Positions 22,900 to 31,702 of a stretch of DNA of 45,849 nucleotides are shown here, in pieces. Location of the stretch: NCBI GenBank assembly GCA_016291135.1, contig JAEFAE010000018.1, forward strand, positions 1 to 45,849, given 5' to 3'. A program made the translations under genes and the position numbers. A model generated the notes under the pieces. That model did not search any database. It was given only the letters and a program-made list of their open reading frames with translations, and was not told where the DNA came from. The number at the start of each line of letters is the position of its first letter. Within the stretch, counting starts at the first letter, position 1. Source of the stretch: Bacteroidales bacterium (GTDB taxonomy: Bacteria; Bacteroidota; Bacteroidia; Bacteroidales; F082).

Positions 22900-24234
22900 T
22901 TACTCTTCGGTCTCGGCCTCGGGGTCGACGAAGAGGAGGTTGTTGAGCTTCATCCTCTTCTTGGGGCTGATGATGCCCTGATAGCCGCGGAGGACATTCT
23001 TGGTGTCGACGTGGCCGACCATGGAGTCGATGAAGGCATCGGAGATGCCATGCCAGGTGAGCGTCGTAATATAGGAATTACGCGCGGTGGATGCGGTGAC
23101 GGGACGGATGTCGAGTTCAGCGCACACCTTTTGCATGCCTTGGCGGATGATGCGGTTGAAGTCGTGGACGCGATAGTCAATCTGCCTGGGCGTTTCAGCT
23201 TGCAAAAGGATTTGAGGGAAGACACGGGTGCCGAGGTTGGGCGCGGATGCGTACTTGTTGAGCAGCTCGCGCAGCGGCTCGGTGATGGGGATGTTGACGA
23301 TGACGGGCACCTTGTTCTCTATCTTGGCGCGAACGTAGGAGAACTCCGAGCCATAGATGGCATCCTCGGTCCAGGTCAGCTGGGCGATGTCCTTCAGGTT
23401 GGAGCCGTTGCAGAGATAGAGGATGATCCACCAATCAGCGGCGAGCTTGTTGGGGCCATCATAGTCGCGGATCTTGATGATGTCCGGGACGGTGAGGAAG
23501 TCCTGCTTGCGGCGGGCGCCAGCCTTGATGACCATCTCGGGGCGCTTGCTGATGACCTTGGACTTCAGGAGGCTGTTCATCACGGCGCGGAAGGCACGGA
23601 GATAGATGCTCTTCGTGGATGCCGACAGGCATTCCTCATCCATGAACTGCTCCCACTTGGCGACGACATTGGCGGTGGCTTCAGCAGGCCTCATCTTGGT
23701 GGCCTTGCCGACGATGGTCCTCTTCTTAGTGTCTTCGCCGTTCTCGTCCTTGATGGGGACGAGATGGCAACCCATGGCGCGATAGAAGCTGCGCGCAGCA
23801 CAGCGATATTGCTCTTGGGTCTTGATGGAGTTCTTGCCTTCGCCGAAGGTGGTCCAATACTCTAATAAGGTGAAGCCGACATTGCGCTTGATGGGGAGCT
23901 TCATGGCCTCGGCGAGGTTGGCGAGGGAGAAGTCATCCTCGCGGATGAGTCGCTTGATGGTGACGCACACGTCGTCGAAGTGCTGCTTGATAGTGGCCTT
24001 GGCGACGGCTTTGGGATTTTTGGAGCCAGCGGCGGTGCGGATGGTCTCGTAATCTTCGAACGAGACACGGTAGCCGGTGGCGTAGTACCAGCGTTCGCGG
24101 TTGAAATTGACGCGCACGGAGATGGGCTGGTAGTTTTTTTTGCTCTGATTTTTGACGTTCCAGATGACTGAAACGATGACCCCGTCGATATTATCGGCGA
24201 AAATGGGCTCGACTTTTCTTTTTTCTGTAGACAT
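22900..24234 (-). CDS. Tyrosine integrase of element B, lacking the canonical first catalytic arginine
   Basis: The 444-residue protein is closely homologous to integrase A over its full length. Both share DWWIILYLCNGSNLKD, RPVTASTARNSYITTLTWHG and SMVGHVD(S/T)KNVLRGYQG. Catalytic positions are Asn279 for Arg I, Lys304, Ser382-x-x-Arg385, His408 and Tyr418. The N-terminal arm domains differ more, as expected if each enzyme reads its own arm repeats (GGACAC here). It lies 204 bp from the tRNA-Pro fragment at 24438 and is transcribed from a canonical promoter at 24339-24369. The gene looks intact although its neighbours are decayed. Confidence 0.88.
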   Translation of the reverse strand: MSTEKRKVEPIFADNIDGVIVSVIWNVKNQSKKNYQPISVRVNFNRERWYYATGYRVSFEDYETIRTAAGSKNPKAVAKATIKQHFDDVCVTIKRLIREDDFSLANLAEAMKLPIKRNVGFTLLEYWTTFGEGKNSIKTQEQYRCAARSFYRAMGCHLVPIKDENGEDTKKRTIVGKATKMRPAEATANVVAKWEQFMDEECLSASTKSIYLRAFRAVMNSLLKSKVISKRPEMVIKAGARRKQDFLTVPDIIKIRDYDGPNKLAADWWIILYLCNGSNLKDIAQLTWTEDAIYGSEFSYVRAKIENKVPVIVNIPITEPLRELLNKYASAPNLGTRVFPQILLQAETPRQIDYRVHDFNRIIRQGMQKVCAELDIRPVTASTARNSYITTLTWHGISDAFIDSMVGHVDTKNVLRGYQGIISPKKRMKLNNLLFVDPEAETEE

Positions 24235-24296
24235 AATAGTAACTTTTTATTTGCGTTAAATGTTCTAAATGAGGCAGGGTGAGACTTTTGCGGAAA

Positions 24297-24321
24297 AAAA
24301 AACAGGACACAAAAAGGACAC
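24297..24321 (+). repeat. 25-bp direct repeat, right copy (GGACAC pair), in the integrase B leader
   Basis: This is identical to 14893-14917. It lies just downstream of the integrase promoter and 117 bp from the right att site, the same place as the TTTGCACTC iterons of element A. Confidence 0.65.
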
Positions 24322-24338
24322 ACACTCATAAAACAATG

Positions 24339-24369
24339 CAAAGATACGCAAAAGATTTCAAACACGCAA
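24339..24369 (-). promoter_or_regulatory. Promoter of integrase B: TTG, 20 bp, TATCTTTG
   Basis: On the minus strand, TTG is at 24367-24369 and TATCTTTG at 24339-24346. The following GCATTGTTTTA parallels integrase A. The predicted leader is about 98 nt and contains the GGACAC repeat. Confidence 0.7.
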
Positions 24370-24437
24370 GTATTTGTAACATAAAAAGATATAAAATTTT
24401 TCGTCTACATAGAATAGGATATAAAAGTCAACATTTT

Positions 24438-24483
24438 TGCTTTGGGAGCAGGGGGTCGCAGGTTCGAATCCTGTTGCCCCGAC
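24438..24483 (+). other. att site: 3' half of tRNA-Pro(TGG), right end of element B
   Basis: TGCTTTGGGAGCAGG (anticodon TGG), T arm GCAGG TTCGAAT CCTGT and acceptor 3' strand TTGCCCCGA are present, without a 5' half. The 200 bp upstream are AT-rich integrase leader. It most likely marks the original chromosomal end of a tRNA-Pro gene displaced by integration. Downstream composition and gene content change to housekeeping. Confidence 0.8.
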
Positions 24484-24496
24484 AACCTGAAAACGA

Positions 24497-24530
24497 GGGA
24501 GTCACGAAGATTCGTGACTCCCTTCTTTTT
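24497..24530 (+). terminator. Terminator after the tRNA-Pro fragment at 24438
   Basis: GGGAGTCACGAA-GA-TTCGTGACTCCC is a perfect 12-bp stem followed by TTCTTTTTT. Confidence 0.85.
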
Positions 24531-24615
24531 TGGGCAATTTCCGTTTCGTATCGGTTTTATCCTTTTTTTCACCGACCATTCATGCCACTTCTTGCCCATG
24601 AGCCCGAATAATCCG

Positions 24616-24623
24616 TATCTTTG
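24616..24623 (+). promoter_or_regulatory. -7 element TATCTTTG of the S66 peptidase gene
   Basis: It lies 28 bp before the ATG at 24652. A clear -33 element was not found. Confidence 0.55.
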
Positions 24624-24651
24624 TGTCCTGAAATGCGAATACCTTAACAAT

Positions 24652-25755
24652 ATGAAACATACCATGCACTGGATGCTCGCCGCCATCCTTGTCTTCTGCG
24701 GCACCTTGGCCTCCTGCCACAAAGAACCCGTTACCCCTGAGAGTGGGACCGTGAAGCTGCAATGTGTGAAACCCGCCTACCTGGTAGCAGGTGACACCGT
24801 GGCACTGATCTCACCCTCCTACTACACGCCGATGGAAAACGTGGAGCGTACCGCCGAGGTGTTACGCAGCTGGGGACTGAACCCCCTCATCGGTCCCAAC
24901 GTGGGCAAGATCTACCAAGGCAAATATGCCGGCACGGTCGAAGAACGTCTCAGCGACCTCCGCTGGGCACTCGACCGACAAGGCGTCAAGGCCATCCTCT
25001 GCAACCGTGGCGGATATGGAACCATCCAGCTGATCAACCGGCTGTCGCTCGACGAGCTGAAAGCCCATCCGAAATGGTTGGTGGGGTTTAGCGACATCAC
25101 CACGCTGCACGGCTTGCTAAGCCGCGCAGGCGTGATGGCCATCCATGGAACGATGAGTTCGTTCCTCGCCGCTGGCGGCACCGATGCCACCAGCACCTTG
25201 ATGCGCGACCTGTTGATGGGCCGGGTGCCTCGCTACGAATTACCCGCGCACCCTCAGAACATCCCAGGCCAGGCACAAGGGGTGTTGGTAGGCGGTAACC
25301 TCTGCACCTTCGCCCCCAACCTCGGCACCCAAGCCGACGCCACCCTGGCGGACGACCTTATCCTGTTCATCGAGGAAGTGGGAGAATCGATGCACAACAT
25401 CGACCGTCAGTTCAACATGCTGGTCATGAACGGCGTCCTCGACCGCTGCAAAGGCGTCATCCTGGGCGAGTTCACCGGCTGCGGAAGCGAATTCAGCTAT
25501 GAAAATGTGGAAGCCATGCTCCGCTCCTACCTGGAGGCATACCACATCCCCGTGCTGTGCGGCTTCCCTGCTGGCCACGGCGATATCAACCTGCCCCTGG
25601 TGATGGGGGCACCCGTCTCCCTCGACGTGCGTGCCGACGGTGCCACGCTCCAGTTCGACATCGAAGGCCAACAGACCGAAGTCAACACGTCGAGCCTCAG
25701 CGCCACGAAGACTTCGCTCGAGCGTCGCCTGCAGTGTTCAGGAAAGCGGGAATAA
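24652..25755 (+). CDS. S66-family LD-carboxypeptidase (LdcA/MccF-like) lipoprotein
   Basis: Starting at ATG 24652 (MKHTMHWMLAAILVFCGTLA then SC) gives a 367-residue lipoprotein. Family motifs are present: AGDTVALISPSYY, CNRGGYGTIQLI, the nucleophile segment VGFSDITTLHG, VLVGGNLCTF, the Glu segment FIEEVGESMHNIDR, and the His-containing GFPAGHGDINLPL. These enzymes remove D-Ala from muropeptide tetrapeptides during wall recycling or cleave microcin-like substrates. A lipid-anchored form would act in the periplasm. It is the first chromosomal gene right of the att site and converges with the binding-protein gene 3 bp away. Confidence 0.85.
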   Translation: MKHTMHWMLAAILVFCGTLASCHKEPVTPESGTVKLQCVKPAYLVAGDTVALISPSYYTPMENVERTAEVLRSWGLNPLIGPNVGKIYQGKYAGTVEERLSDLRWALDRQGVKAILCNRGGYGTIQLINRLSLDELKAHPKWLVGFSDITTLHGLLSRAGVMAIHGTMSSFLAAGGTDATSTLMRDLLMGRVPRYELPAHPQNIPGQAQGVLVGGNLCTFAPNLGTQADATLADDLILFIEEVGESMHNIDRQFNMLVMNGVLDRCKGVILGEFTGCGSEFSYENVEAMLRSYLEAYHIPVLCGFPAGHGDINLPLVMGAPVSLDVRADGATLQFDIEGQQTEVNTSSLSATKTSLERRLQCSGKRE

Positions 25756-25758
25756 CGA

Positions 25759-27378
25759 TCAATTGCCTTTGATCCTCACCTTGCGAAGGTCGAGGAGGTT
25801 GGTGGGGTTGCTGCCCATGCCTTCCACACGCTTGTTCACAAAACGGAGCACCTCGTCGTAGAACAGGACGACCACCGGCGCATCCACCATCATCAGACTG
25901 TCCATCTCGGTGTAATAGGCCGCCCGCTGTTGCAGGTCGTTGCAGTGCAAAGCCTTGTCGTACAGCCGGTCTACCTTGGGATTGGTGTAATGCGTGTAGT
26001 TCGGTCCCTCGGGTGAGAAGTTGGAGGTGATGAACAGCGAGAGGTAGTTCTCCGCGTCGGGATAGTCGGCCACCCACGAAGAACGGTAGAACGAAAGGCT
26101 CCCGTTGGACCGCATGCTGCGCATCGTGGCGGGCGGGATCACCTCCATGGAGCATTCCAACCCCACCTGCGCTATCTGCGACTGCACAAACTTGCCGATA
26201 TCGGCATAGTCGGCCACCGTGGTGAGATGCAAGGGATGGCCTTTCAGACCGTAATCCGCCACCAGACGCTGTGCCTTCTTCAGGTCGTAGTCGTAGCCGA
26301 TGGTGGCACTGTGGCCGGGCAAGCCCGTAGGAATGATGCCGCCGGTACCCGGGTAGCCGATGCCGTTGCGAAGGTAACGGAGCATCTTTTCCCTATCGAT
26401 GCTGTAGTTGACCGCCTGACGCAAGGCCCGGGAACGTTCCACGCCCAGGGTGTCGGAAGGATCGATGTAGAACGAGAGGTATTCGGTGTTCAGGAACGGC
26501 TCCGTGATCAGTGCCATCTTGTCTGCATGTTTCTGTCGGAGCTGCCCGTCGAAGGTAAGCAACTCGTCCTTGTAGCGTGCGTCGATGCCCGACATGAAGT
26601 CGAACTTGCCCTTGATGAACTCAAGGAAAGCCACCTGCTTGTCGATCAAAAAACTGATGGACACTGCATCGAGATAGGGCAACCGCTCCCCTGCCGCATC
26701 CACCTCGAAATAGTCGGGATTTTTCCTAAAGACCAGCTTCACATTCTCCTTCCAATATTGGAACTTGAACGGCCCCGTGCCCACGGGATGACTGCGGAAG
26801 TCATCGCCGTAGTAGTCCACCGCCTCATGCGGAACCACCGAGGCGTAGGTCATCGAGAGGATGCCCATGAAAGGCGGGAACGGCTTGGACAACTCGATCC
26901 GTAAGGTCGTGTCGTCGACCGCCTCGAAAGCATACTGCCCGTCGTCTTGTCTCACAGAGGAGAAGATCCACATCCCCGGCGAGTTCAGGCGCTTGTCCAC
27001 CACCCGGTTGAAGGAATAGACGAAGTCCGCGGCCGTCACATAGCGTGTCGTGTCGAAACAGGCATCTCGATGGAAGGGGACGTCGTCACGGAGATGGAAG
27101 GTGTAGCGCAAGCCATCGTCGCTGACCTCCCACGACTTGGCCACCATCGGCACGAGGTTCATCTGCGCATCGAAAGCCACCAGACTGTTATATAACTGGT
27201 TGCACGCCCAGATATGAGGCAGGTCCTTGGCATAGATGGGATCGAGGCTGAGGATGCCCGCCGACTCGTTGTAGCGGAAGATGGCCAGTCCCTCGTTGGG
27301 ATCCTGCCGCTTGCCACAGCCGACCAGGAGCATCAGCAGGCACCACCCCAGCAACGCAGCACGCATTCCTCTATTCAC
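25759..27378 (-). CDS. Peptide/nickel-type ABC transporter substrate-binding lipoprotein (SBP_bac_5, OppA/DppA-like)
   Basis: The 539-residue protein has a lipoprotein signal (MNRGMRAALLGWCLLMLLVG then C23). It has the SBP_bac_5 layout: LVPMVAKSWEVSDDGLRYTF, HLRDDVPFH, TAADFVYSFNRVVD, PVGTGPFKF and LRQAVNYSIDREK. It binds oligopeptides or a similar ligand. No permease or ATPase gene is adjacent, so it probably works with components elsewhere. It starts 16 bp after lon on the same strand and may be transcribed with it. Confidence 0.85.
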   Translation of the reverse strand: MNRGMRAALLGWCLLMLLVGCGKRQDPNEGLAIFRYNESAGILSLDPIYAKDLPHIWACNQLYNSLVAFDAQMNLVPMVAKSWEVSDDGLRYTFHLRDDVPFHRDACFDTTRYVTAADFVYSFNRVVDKRLNSPGMWIFSSVRQDDGQYAFEAVDDTTLRIELSKPFPPFMGILSMTYASVVPHEAVDYYGDDFRSHPVGTGPFKFQYWKENVKLVFRKNPDYFEVDAAGERLPYLDAVSISFLIDKQVAFLEFIKGKFDFMSGIDARYKDELLTFDGQLRQKHADKMALITEPFLNTEYLSFYIDPSDTLGVERSRALRQAVNYSIDREKMLRYLRNGIGYPGTGGIIPTGLPGHSATIGYDYDLKKAQRLVADYGLKGHPLHLTTVADYADIGKFVQSQIAQVGLECSMEVIPPATMRSMRSNGSLSFYRSSWVADYPDAENYLSLFITSNFSPEGPNYTHYTNPKVDRLYDKALHCNDLQQRAAYYTEMDSLMMVDAPVVVLFYDEVLRFVNKRVEGMGSNPTNLLDLRKVRIKGN

Positions 27379-27394
27379 GTCCGTATCCTTTATT

Positions 27395-29890
27395 TCAATT
27401 CTTGAAGCCGATGACCTCGGTCCTCAGGTTCAAGAGATATTTGTTGTAATCCAAATCGTTGTGGTCCTGTTCTTTCTCCAGTGCCAGGTCGATCACCTCG
27501 AGCATGCTGTTGACATAGTGGAAGTTCAATCCCTTGAGGTAGTCCTCCTTGATGTCCCGGATGTCGCGCTCGTTATCGACGGAGAGAATCAGGTCGGTCA
27601 CGCCGTTGCGCTTGGCGGCCAGGATCTTCTCCTGGACGCCCCCTACCGGAAGCACCCTTCCGCGCAGGGTGATCTCGCCCGTCATGGCGAGCTGGCTCTT
27701 GACCTTGCGTTGGGTGAAGGCGGAGGTCAGGGCGGCGAGCATCGTGATGCCCGCCGAAGGGCCGTCCTTCGGCGTCGCCCCTTCGGGGATGTGGACATGC
27801 ACGTTCCAGGCGTCGAACACATCGGGGTTGATCTCCAACAACGAGGCGTGCGCCTTGATGAACTCGTAGGCGATGGTGGCCGACTCCTTCATCACCTCGC
27901 CGAGGTTGCCCGTCAGCGAGAGGTGGCCGACACCGCGGCTCAGGCTCACCTCGATGGAGAGGATCTCCCCTCCTACCGAGGTCCAGGCCAGTCCGGTGGC
28001 CACGCCCGGCATGAGGTGCTTCACCTCGTCCTCGTCATGATGCATGGGCACGCCCAGCACCTTGCGGAGCTCGTCGCGGGTCACCTTGCGGTCGTCGGAC
28101 TGTTCCATCACCACGTCCTTGGCACGGGCGCGCATCACGTCGGCGATCTTGCGTTCCAGGTTACGGACGCCAGCCTCGCGGGTGTAGTCGTCGATGATCT
28201 GCATCACGATGTCCTTGGAGAAGGCGATCTGCTTGGCGTCCATGCCATGCTCCTTAAGCTGCTTGGGGATCAGGTGCCGCTTGGCAATCTCGTATTTCTC
28301 CTCACGCAGGTAACCGCTCAGGTCGATGATCTCCATACGGTCGCGCAAGGCGGGATGGATGGTCGAGAGCGTGTTGGCCGTGGCAATGAACAGGATCTTC
28401 GACAAGTCGTAGTCCAGCTCCAGGAAGTTGTCGTAGAAGGTGGAATTCTGCTCCGGATCGAGGATCTCGAGCAAGGCGGCCTGCGGGTCGCCGTTGATGT
28501 TGTTGCCGCTCACCTTGTCGATCTCGTCGAGCACAAACACCGGGTTACCCGACTTGACCTTGCGCAGGTTCTGGATGATGCGGCCGGGCATGGCGCCGAT
28601 ATAGGTCTTGCGGTGGCCGCGCAGCTCCGATTCGTCGCGGAGGCCGCCCAGCGACATCCTGACATACTTGCGGTTCAAGGCCCGGGCGATGGACTTGCCC
28701 AACGAGGTCTTTCCCACTCCGGGAGGACCCACCAGGCACAGGATGGGCGACTTCATGTCGTTCTTCAGCTTCAACACGGCCAGGTGCTCGATGATGCGCT
28801 CCTTCACCTTGTCGAGTCCGAAGTGGTCCGCGTCGAGGATCCGTTTGGCCCGTTTCAGGTCGAAGTTGTCTTTGGTATAGTCCATCCAAGGCAGGTCGAC
28901 GAGGTACTGCAGGTAGTTGAGCTGGATGCCGTATTCCGCGGCCTGCGGGTTGGTACGCTCCAGCTTCTTCAGCTCCCGCTCGAACACCTCTTTCACCTCA
29001 TTGGACCATTTCTTCTTCGCCGCTTTGGCCTGCAGCTCCTTGACGTCCTGTTCGTTGGGCGTCCCTCCCAGCTCTTCCTGAATGGTCCGCAGCTGTTGGT
29101 TGAGCAGGAACTCACGCTGTTGCTTGTCGAGGTCGTTGCGCACCTTGCTTTGGATCTGCTGACGCAGTTCCATCATCTGTTGCTGGTTGGTCAGGATGCC
29201 GAGCAGGTTCTCTGCCATCTCCGGGATGTTGTTGCATTCGAGCAGCAGCTGCTTGGTGGGCAGATCCACCTCGATGTTGCTGGCCACGAAGTTCATGAGG
29301 AAGACCGGATCGTCGATGTTCTTGATGGCAAAACCGGCCTCGTCGGGCAGCCGCTGGGTGCGCGAGATGATCTGCACCGCCATGTCGCGGATGCTTTGGA
29401 TGAGCGCCTTGAATTGCTTGTCGGTAGGCACTTCCGACGATCCCTCGTAGGGCTGCACCGTAGCCCGGAAGTAGGGCTCCGTCTGGATCACGTCCAATAC
29501 CTGGAAACGGCGCTTGCCTTGGATGATGACCGTGGTATTGCCATCGGGCATCTGCAAGGTCTTGATGATCTGAGCCACCGTACCCACGCCATAGAGGTCG
29601 TCGGGACCGGGGTCTTCAACGCTTCCGTCCTTTTGGGCCACCACACCCACCGGCTTTTTCTTGCGGTAATACTCCTTGACCAGCCGGATCGATTTGTCGC
29701 GGCCCACGGTGATCGGGATGACAATGCCGGGATACAGCACCGAGTTACGCAGGGGCATGATGGGCAGCTCCTCCGGCACCTCGTCGTCGCGGCTGATGTG
29801 GATGTCATCGATCGTCAGCACCGGGATGAACTCGGCGTTATCCGAATCTCCAGGTCCTGACATGAACATATCATCGTCTATTACTTTCAT
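27395..29890 (-). CDS. lon: ATP-dependent protease La (Lon)
   Basis: The 831-residue protein is full length. A Lon N-terminal domain (about 42-240) and a coiled coil come first. The AAA+ module has Walker A GPPGVGKT (388-395) and Walker B VFVLDE (451-456). The C-terminal protease domain has catalytic Ser712 in [11 protein letters not shown] and Lys755 in [11 protein letters not shown]. It degrades misfolded and regulatory proteins in the cytoplasm. The N-terminal acidic extension (about 40 residues) is common in Bacteroidota. A 19-bp perfect palindrome 22 bp upstream may be an operator. The large open frame on the opposite strand is only a shadow of this GC-rich gene. Confidence 0.97.
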   Translation of the reverse strand: MKVIDDDMFMSGPGDSDNAEFIPVLTIDDIHISRDDEVPEELPIMPLRNSVLYPGIVIPITVGRDKSIRLVKEYYRKKKPVGVVAQKDGSVEDPGPDDLYGVGTVAQIIKTLQMPDGNTTVIIQGKRRFQVLDVIQTEPYFRATVQPYEGSSEVPTDKQFKALIQSIRDMAVQIISRTQRLPDEAGFAIKNIDDPVFLMNFVASNIEVDLPTKQLLLECNNIPEMAENLLGILTNQQQMMELRQQIQSKVRNDLDKQQREFLLNQQLRTIQEELGGTPNEQDVKELQAKAAKKKWSNEVKEVFERELKKLERTNPQAAEYGIQLNYLQYLVDLPWMDYTKDNFDLKRAKRILDADHFGLDKVKERIIEHLAVLKLKNDMKSPILCLVGPPGVGKTSLGKSIARALNRKYVRMSLGGLRDESELRGHRKTYIGAMPGRIIQNLRKVKSGNPVFVLDEIDKVSGNNINGDPQAALLEILDPEQNSTFYDNFLELDYDLSKILFIATANTLSTIHPALRDRMEIIDLSGYLREEKYEIAKRHLIPKQLKEHGMDAKQIAFSKDIVMQIIDDYTREAGVRNLERKIADVMRARAKDVVMEQSDDRKVTRDELRKVLGVPMHHDEDEVKHLMPGVATGLAWTSVGGEILSIEVSLSRGVGHLSLTGNLGEVMKESATIAYEFIKAHASLLEINPDVFDAWNVHVHIPEGATPKDGPSAGITMLAALTSAFTQRKVKSQLAMTGEITLRGRVLPVGGVQEKILAAKRNGVTDLILSVDNERDIRDIKEDYLKGLNFHYVNSMLEVIDLALEKEQDHNDLDYNKYLLNLRTEVIGFKN

Positions 29891-29911
29891 ACGTTACTTT
29901 GCATCGGTTTT

Positions 29912-29930
29912 TGCTGACAAATTGTCAGCA
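29912..29930. promoter_or_regulatory. 19-bp perfect palindrome upstream of lon (TGCTGACAA-A-TTGTCAGCA)
   Basis: A 9-bp inverted repeat with one central base is centred 31 bp upstream of the lon start. It is not followed by a T-run, so it is more likely an operator than a terminator. On the lon strand it contains ACAATTTG, a partial match to TAnnTTTG, so a bound regulator would block the promoter. Confidence 0.5.
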
Positions 29931-29993
29931 CATTTTGGATAAAAATTCGAGGCGGGTTGTTGGTCAAGAATAATGCCAAGGGTGCAATTGGAC

Positions 29994-30028
29994 AAAAAAA
30001 GCCCTCGAAAACCTTCGAGAGCTTTTTA
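29994..30028 (-). terminator. Terminator of rpmE2
   Basis: Read on the minus strand, AGCTCTCGAA-GGTT-TTCGAGGGCT is followed by TTTTTT. Confidence 0.8.
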
Positions 30029-30048
30029 TGCTTTGGTACACCTTACGA

Positions 30049-30318
30049 TTACTTCGTATCCTTCTTTTCGAAGAACTTTTTGTACTTGCTGTTGAACTTG
30101 TCAACGCGACCGGCGCTGTCGACGAGCTTCATCTTGCCAGTATAGAACGGGTGTGAAGTGCTGGAGATTTCAAGCTTGACCAGGGGATATTCCTTGCCAT
30201 CTTCCCAGACGATGGTGTCTTTGGTGTTGATGGTGGAACGGGACAGGAAGGTCTGTTCGTTGGACATATCTTTGAAAACCACCAGGCGGTAATTCTTAGG
30301 GTGAATGTCTTTTTTCAT
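30049..30318 (-). CDS. rpmE2: 50S ribosomal protein L31, type B
   Basis: The start at 30318 ([20 protein letters not shown]) gives 89 residues. The upstream extension (to 30378) would run past the promoter. [34 protein letters not shown] and the absence of the zinc-binding CxxC motifs identify the type B form. It has a canonical -7 element (30349-30356) and its own terminator. Confidence 0.95.
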   Translation of the reverse strand: MKKDIHPKNYRLVVFKDMSNEQTFLSRSTINTKDTIVWEDGKEYPLVKLEISSTSHPFYTGKMKLVDSAGRVDKFNSKYKKFFEKKDTK

Positions 30319-30348
30319 CGCTTTTCTTTCCTTTTGATTTTGAGTGTG

Positions 30349-30356
30349 CAAAAGTA
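30349..30356 (-). promoter_or_regulatory. -7 element TACTTTTG of rpmE2
   Basis: Minus-strand TACTTTTG lies 31 bp before the rpmE2 ATG. Confidence 0.65.
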
Positions 30357-30478
30357 CAACTATTTTTTGAACTGGCAAGCGGTTTTGGAAAGTTTTTTTT
30401 CATATTGTAGTTTTTTCCCAAAAAATCGCGATACCCCTTCCCTTGCTAAATAAATAAGGTGTGTTATTTGCGAAAAAG

Positions 30479-30510
30479 CTTGGTCGGGCCGATTTAATGT
30501 TGTATCTTTG
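30479..30510 (+). promoter_or_regulatory. Promoter of the serC operon: CTTG, 20 bp, TATCTTTG
   Basis: CTTG (30479-30482) and TATCTTTG (30503-30510) have the usual Bacteroidota spacing. The leader to the serC ATG is about 55 nt and AT-rich, without an obvious structured element. Confidence 0.75.
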
Positions 30511-30572
30511 CCGCACGAAACAAACGAACAAACGAATTATTCAATAAAAACATTCACTTAATCAATTTCGTA

Positions 30573-31676
30573 ATGAAACAAGCTTTTAACTTCAACGCAG
30601 GTCCCTGCGTTCTGCCCAAACAGGCTATCGAAAGCACCGTCAAGGCGCTCTATGATTTCGACAACACCGGTATCGGTATCGCTGAGATTTCACACCGCAC
30701 CCCGGGTTGGGAGCGTATCATGGCTGAAACACGCCAACTGTGGCGCGACCTCCTCAACATTCCTGAGGAGTACGAAGTCCTCTTCCTCGGCGGTGGTGCC
30801 AGCACACAGTTCTTCACTGTGCCCGCCAACCTTATGAAGACCAAGGCCGCCTACCTCCAGACCGGCGTCTGGGCCAAGAAGGCCGCCAAGGAAGCCAAGT
30901 TGTTCGGCAAGGTCGACATCGTCGCCTCCAGCGAAGACAAGACCTACACCTATATCCCGAAGGGCTACACCATCCCGATGGATGCCGACTACTTCCACAT
31001 CACCACGAACAACACCATCTACGGCACTGAGATCAAGTACGACATGGATTGCCCCATCATGCTGGTCGCTGACATGAGCTCCGACATCATGAGCCGTCCC
31101 GTCGACGTGAAGAAATACGGCCTCATCTACGGTGGCGCCCAAAAGAATGTCGGCCCTGCCGGCGTGACCTTCGTCATCGTCCGCAAGGACATCCTCGGCA
31201 ACATCGGCGACCGCGCCTACATGAACCCGCTGCCGACGATGGTCGACTTCCGCACCCACGCCGCTGAGGAAGCCAAGAACATCTCCATGTTCAACACCCC
31301 GCCCGTACTGCCCATCTTCATGATGCACGAGACCCTCGTATGGCTGAAGGACACCATCGGTGGCGTCGAGGAAATGAACAAGATCAACACCAAGAAGTCC
31401 AACCTGCTCTACGAAGAGATCGACCGCAACAGCATGTTCGTCGGCACCGCCGAAAAGGAAGACCGTTCCATCATGAACCACTGCTGGGTGATGGCCCCCG
31501 GTTACGAGGACAAGCAAGACGCCTTCATGGCCTACGCCAAGGAGCGCGGCATGGTCGGCATCAAGGGTCACCGCAGCGTCGGCGGCTTCCGCGCCAGCCT
31601 CTACAACGCCTGCCCGATCGAGGCCGTCGAAGCTCTCGTCCAGTGCATGCAAGACTTTGAAAAAGCAAACAAATAA
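30573..31676 (+). CDS. serC: Phosphoserine aminotransferase
   Basis: The 367-residue protein begins [15 protein letters not shown], a hallmark of SerC. The phosphate-binding loop is GGGASTQF (73-80), the PLP lysine is Lys191 in [16 protein letters not shown], and [15 protein letters not shown] lies near the C-terminus. It converts 3-phosphohydroxypyruvate and glutamate to phosphoserine in serine synthesis. It is the first gene of an operon with serA 26 bp downstream. Codons are strongly C-ending, as in highly expressed genes. Confidence 0.97.
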   Translation: MKQAFNFNAGPCVLPKQAIESTVKALYDFDNTGIGIAEISHRTPGWERIMAETRQLWRDLLNIPEEYEVLFLGGGASTQFFTVPANLMKTKAAYLQTGVWAKKAAKEAKLFGKVDIVASSEDKTYTYIPKGYTIPMDADYFHITTNNTIYGTEIKYDMDCPIMLVADMSSDIMSRPVDVKKYGLIYGGAQKNVGPAGVTFVIVRKDILGNIGDRAYMNPLPTMVDFRTHAAEEAKNISMFNTPPVLPIFMMHETLVWLKDTIGGVEEMNKINTKKSNLLYEEIDRNSMFVGTAEKEDRSIMNHCWVMAPGYEDKQDAFMAYAKERGMVGIKGHRSVGGFRASLYNACPIEAVEALVQCMQDFEKANK

Positions 31677-31702
31677 ACATTCAGAAGACAAAAGAAAACA
31701 TC

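Noticed and set aside
24405..24483. A complete tRNA gene
   Set aside because: The 5' half is AT-rich integrase leader without a D arm or the CGGGGCA acceptor strand.
27281..29860. Long plus-strand ORF of 859 codons
   Set aside because: It is the antisense shadow of lon, which has every Lon motif. The plus-strand product is a Val/Leu/His/Asp-rich string without family features.
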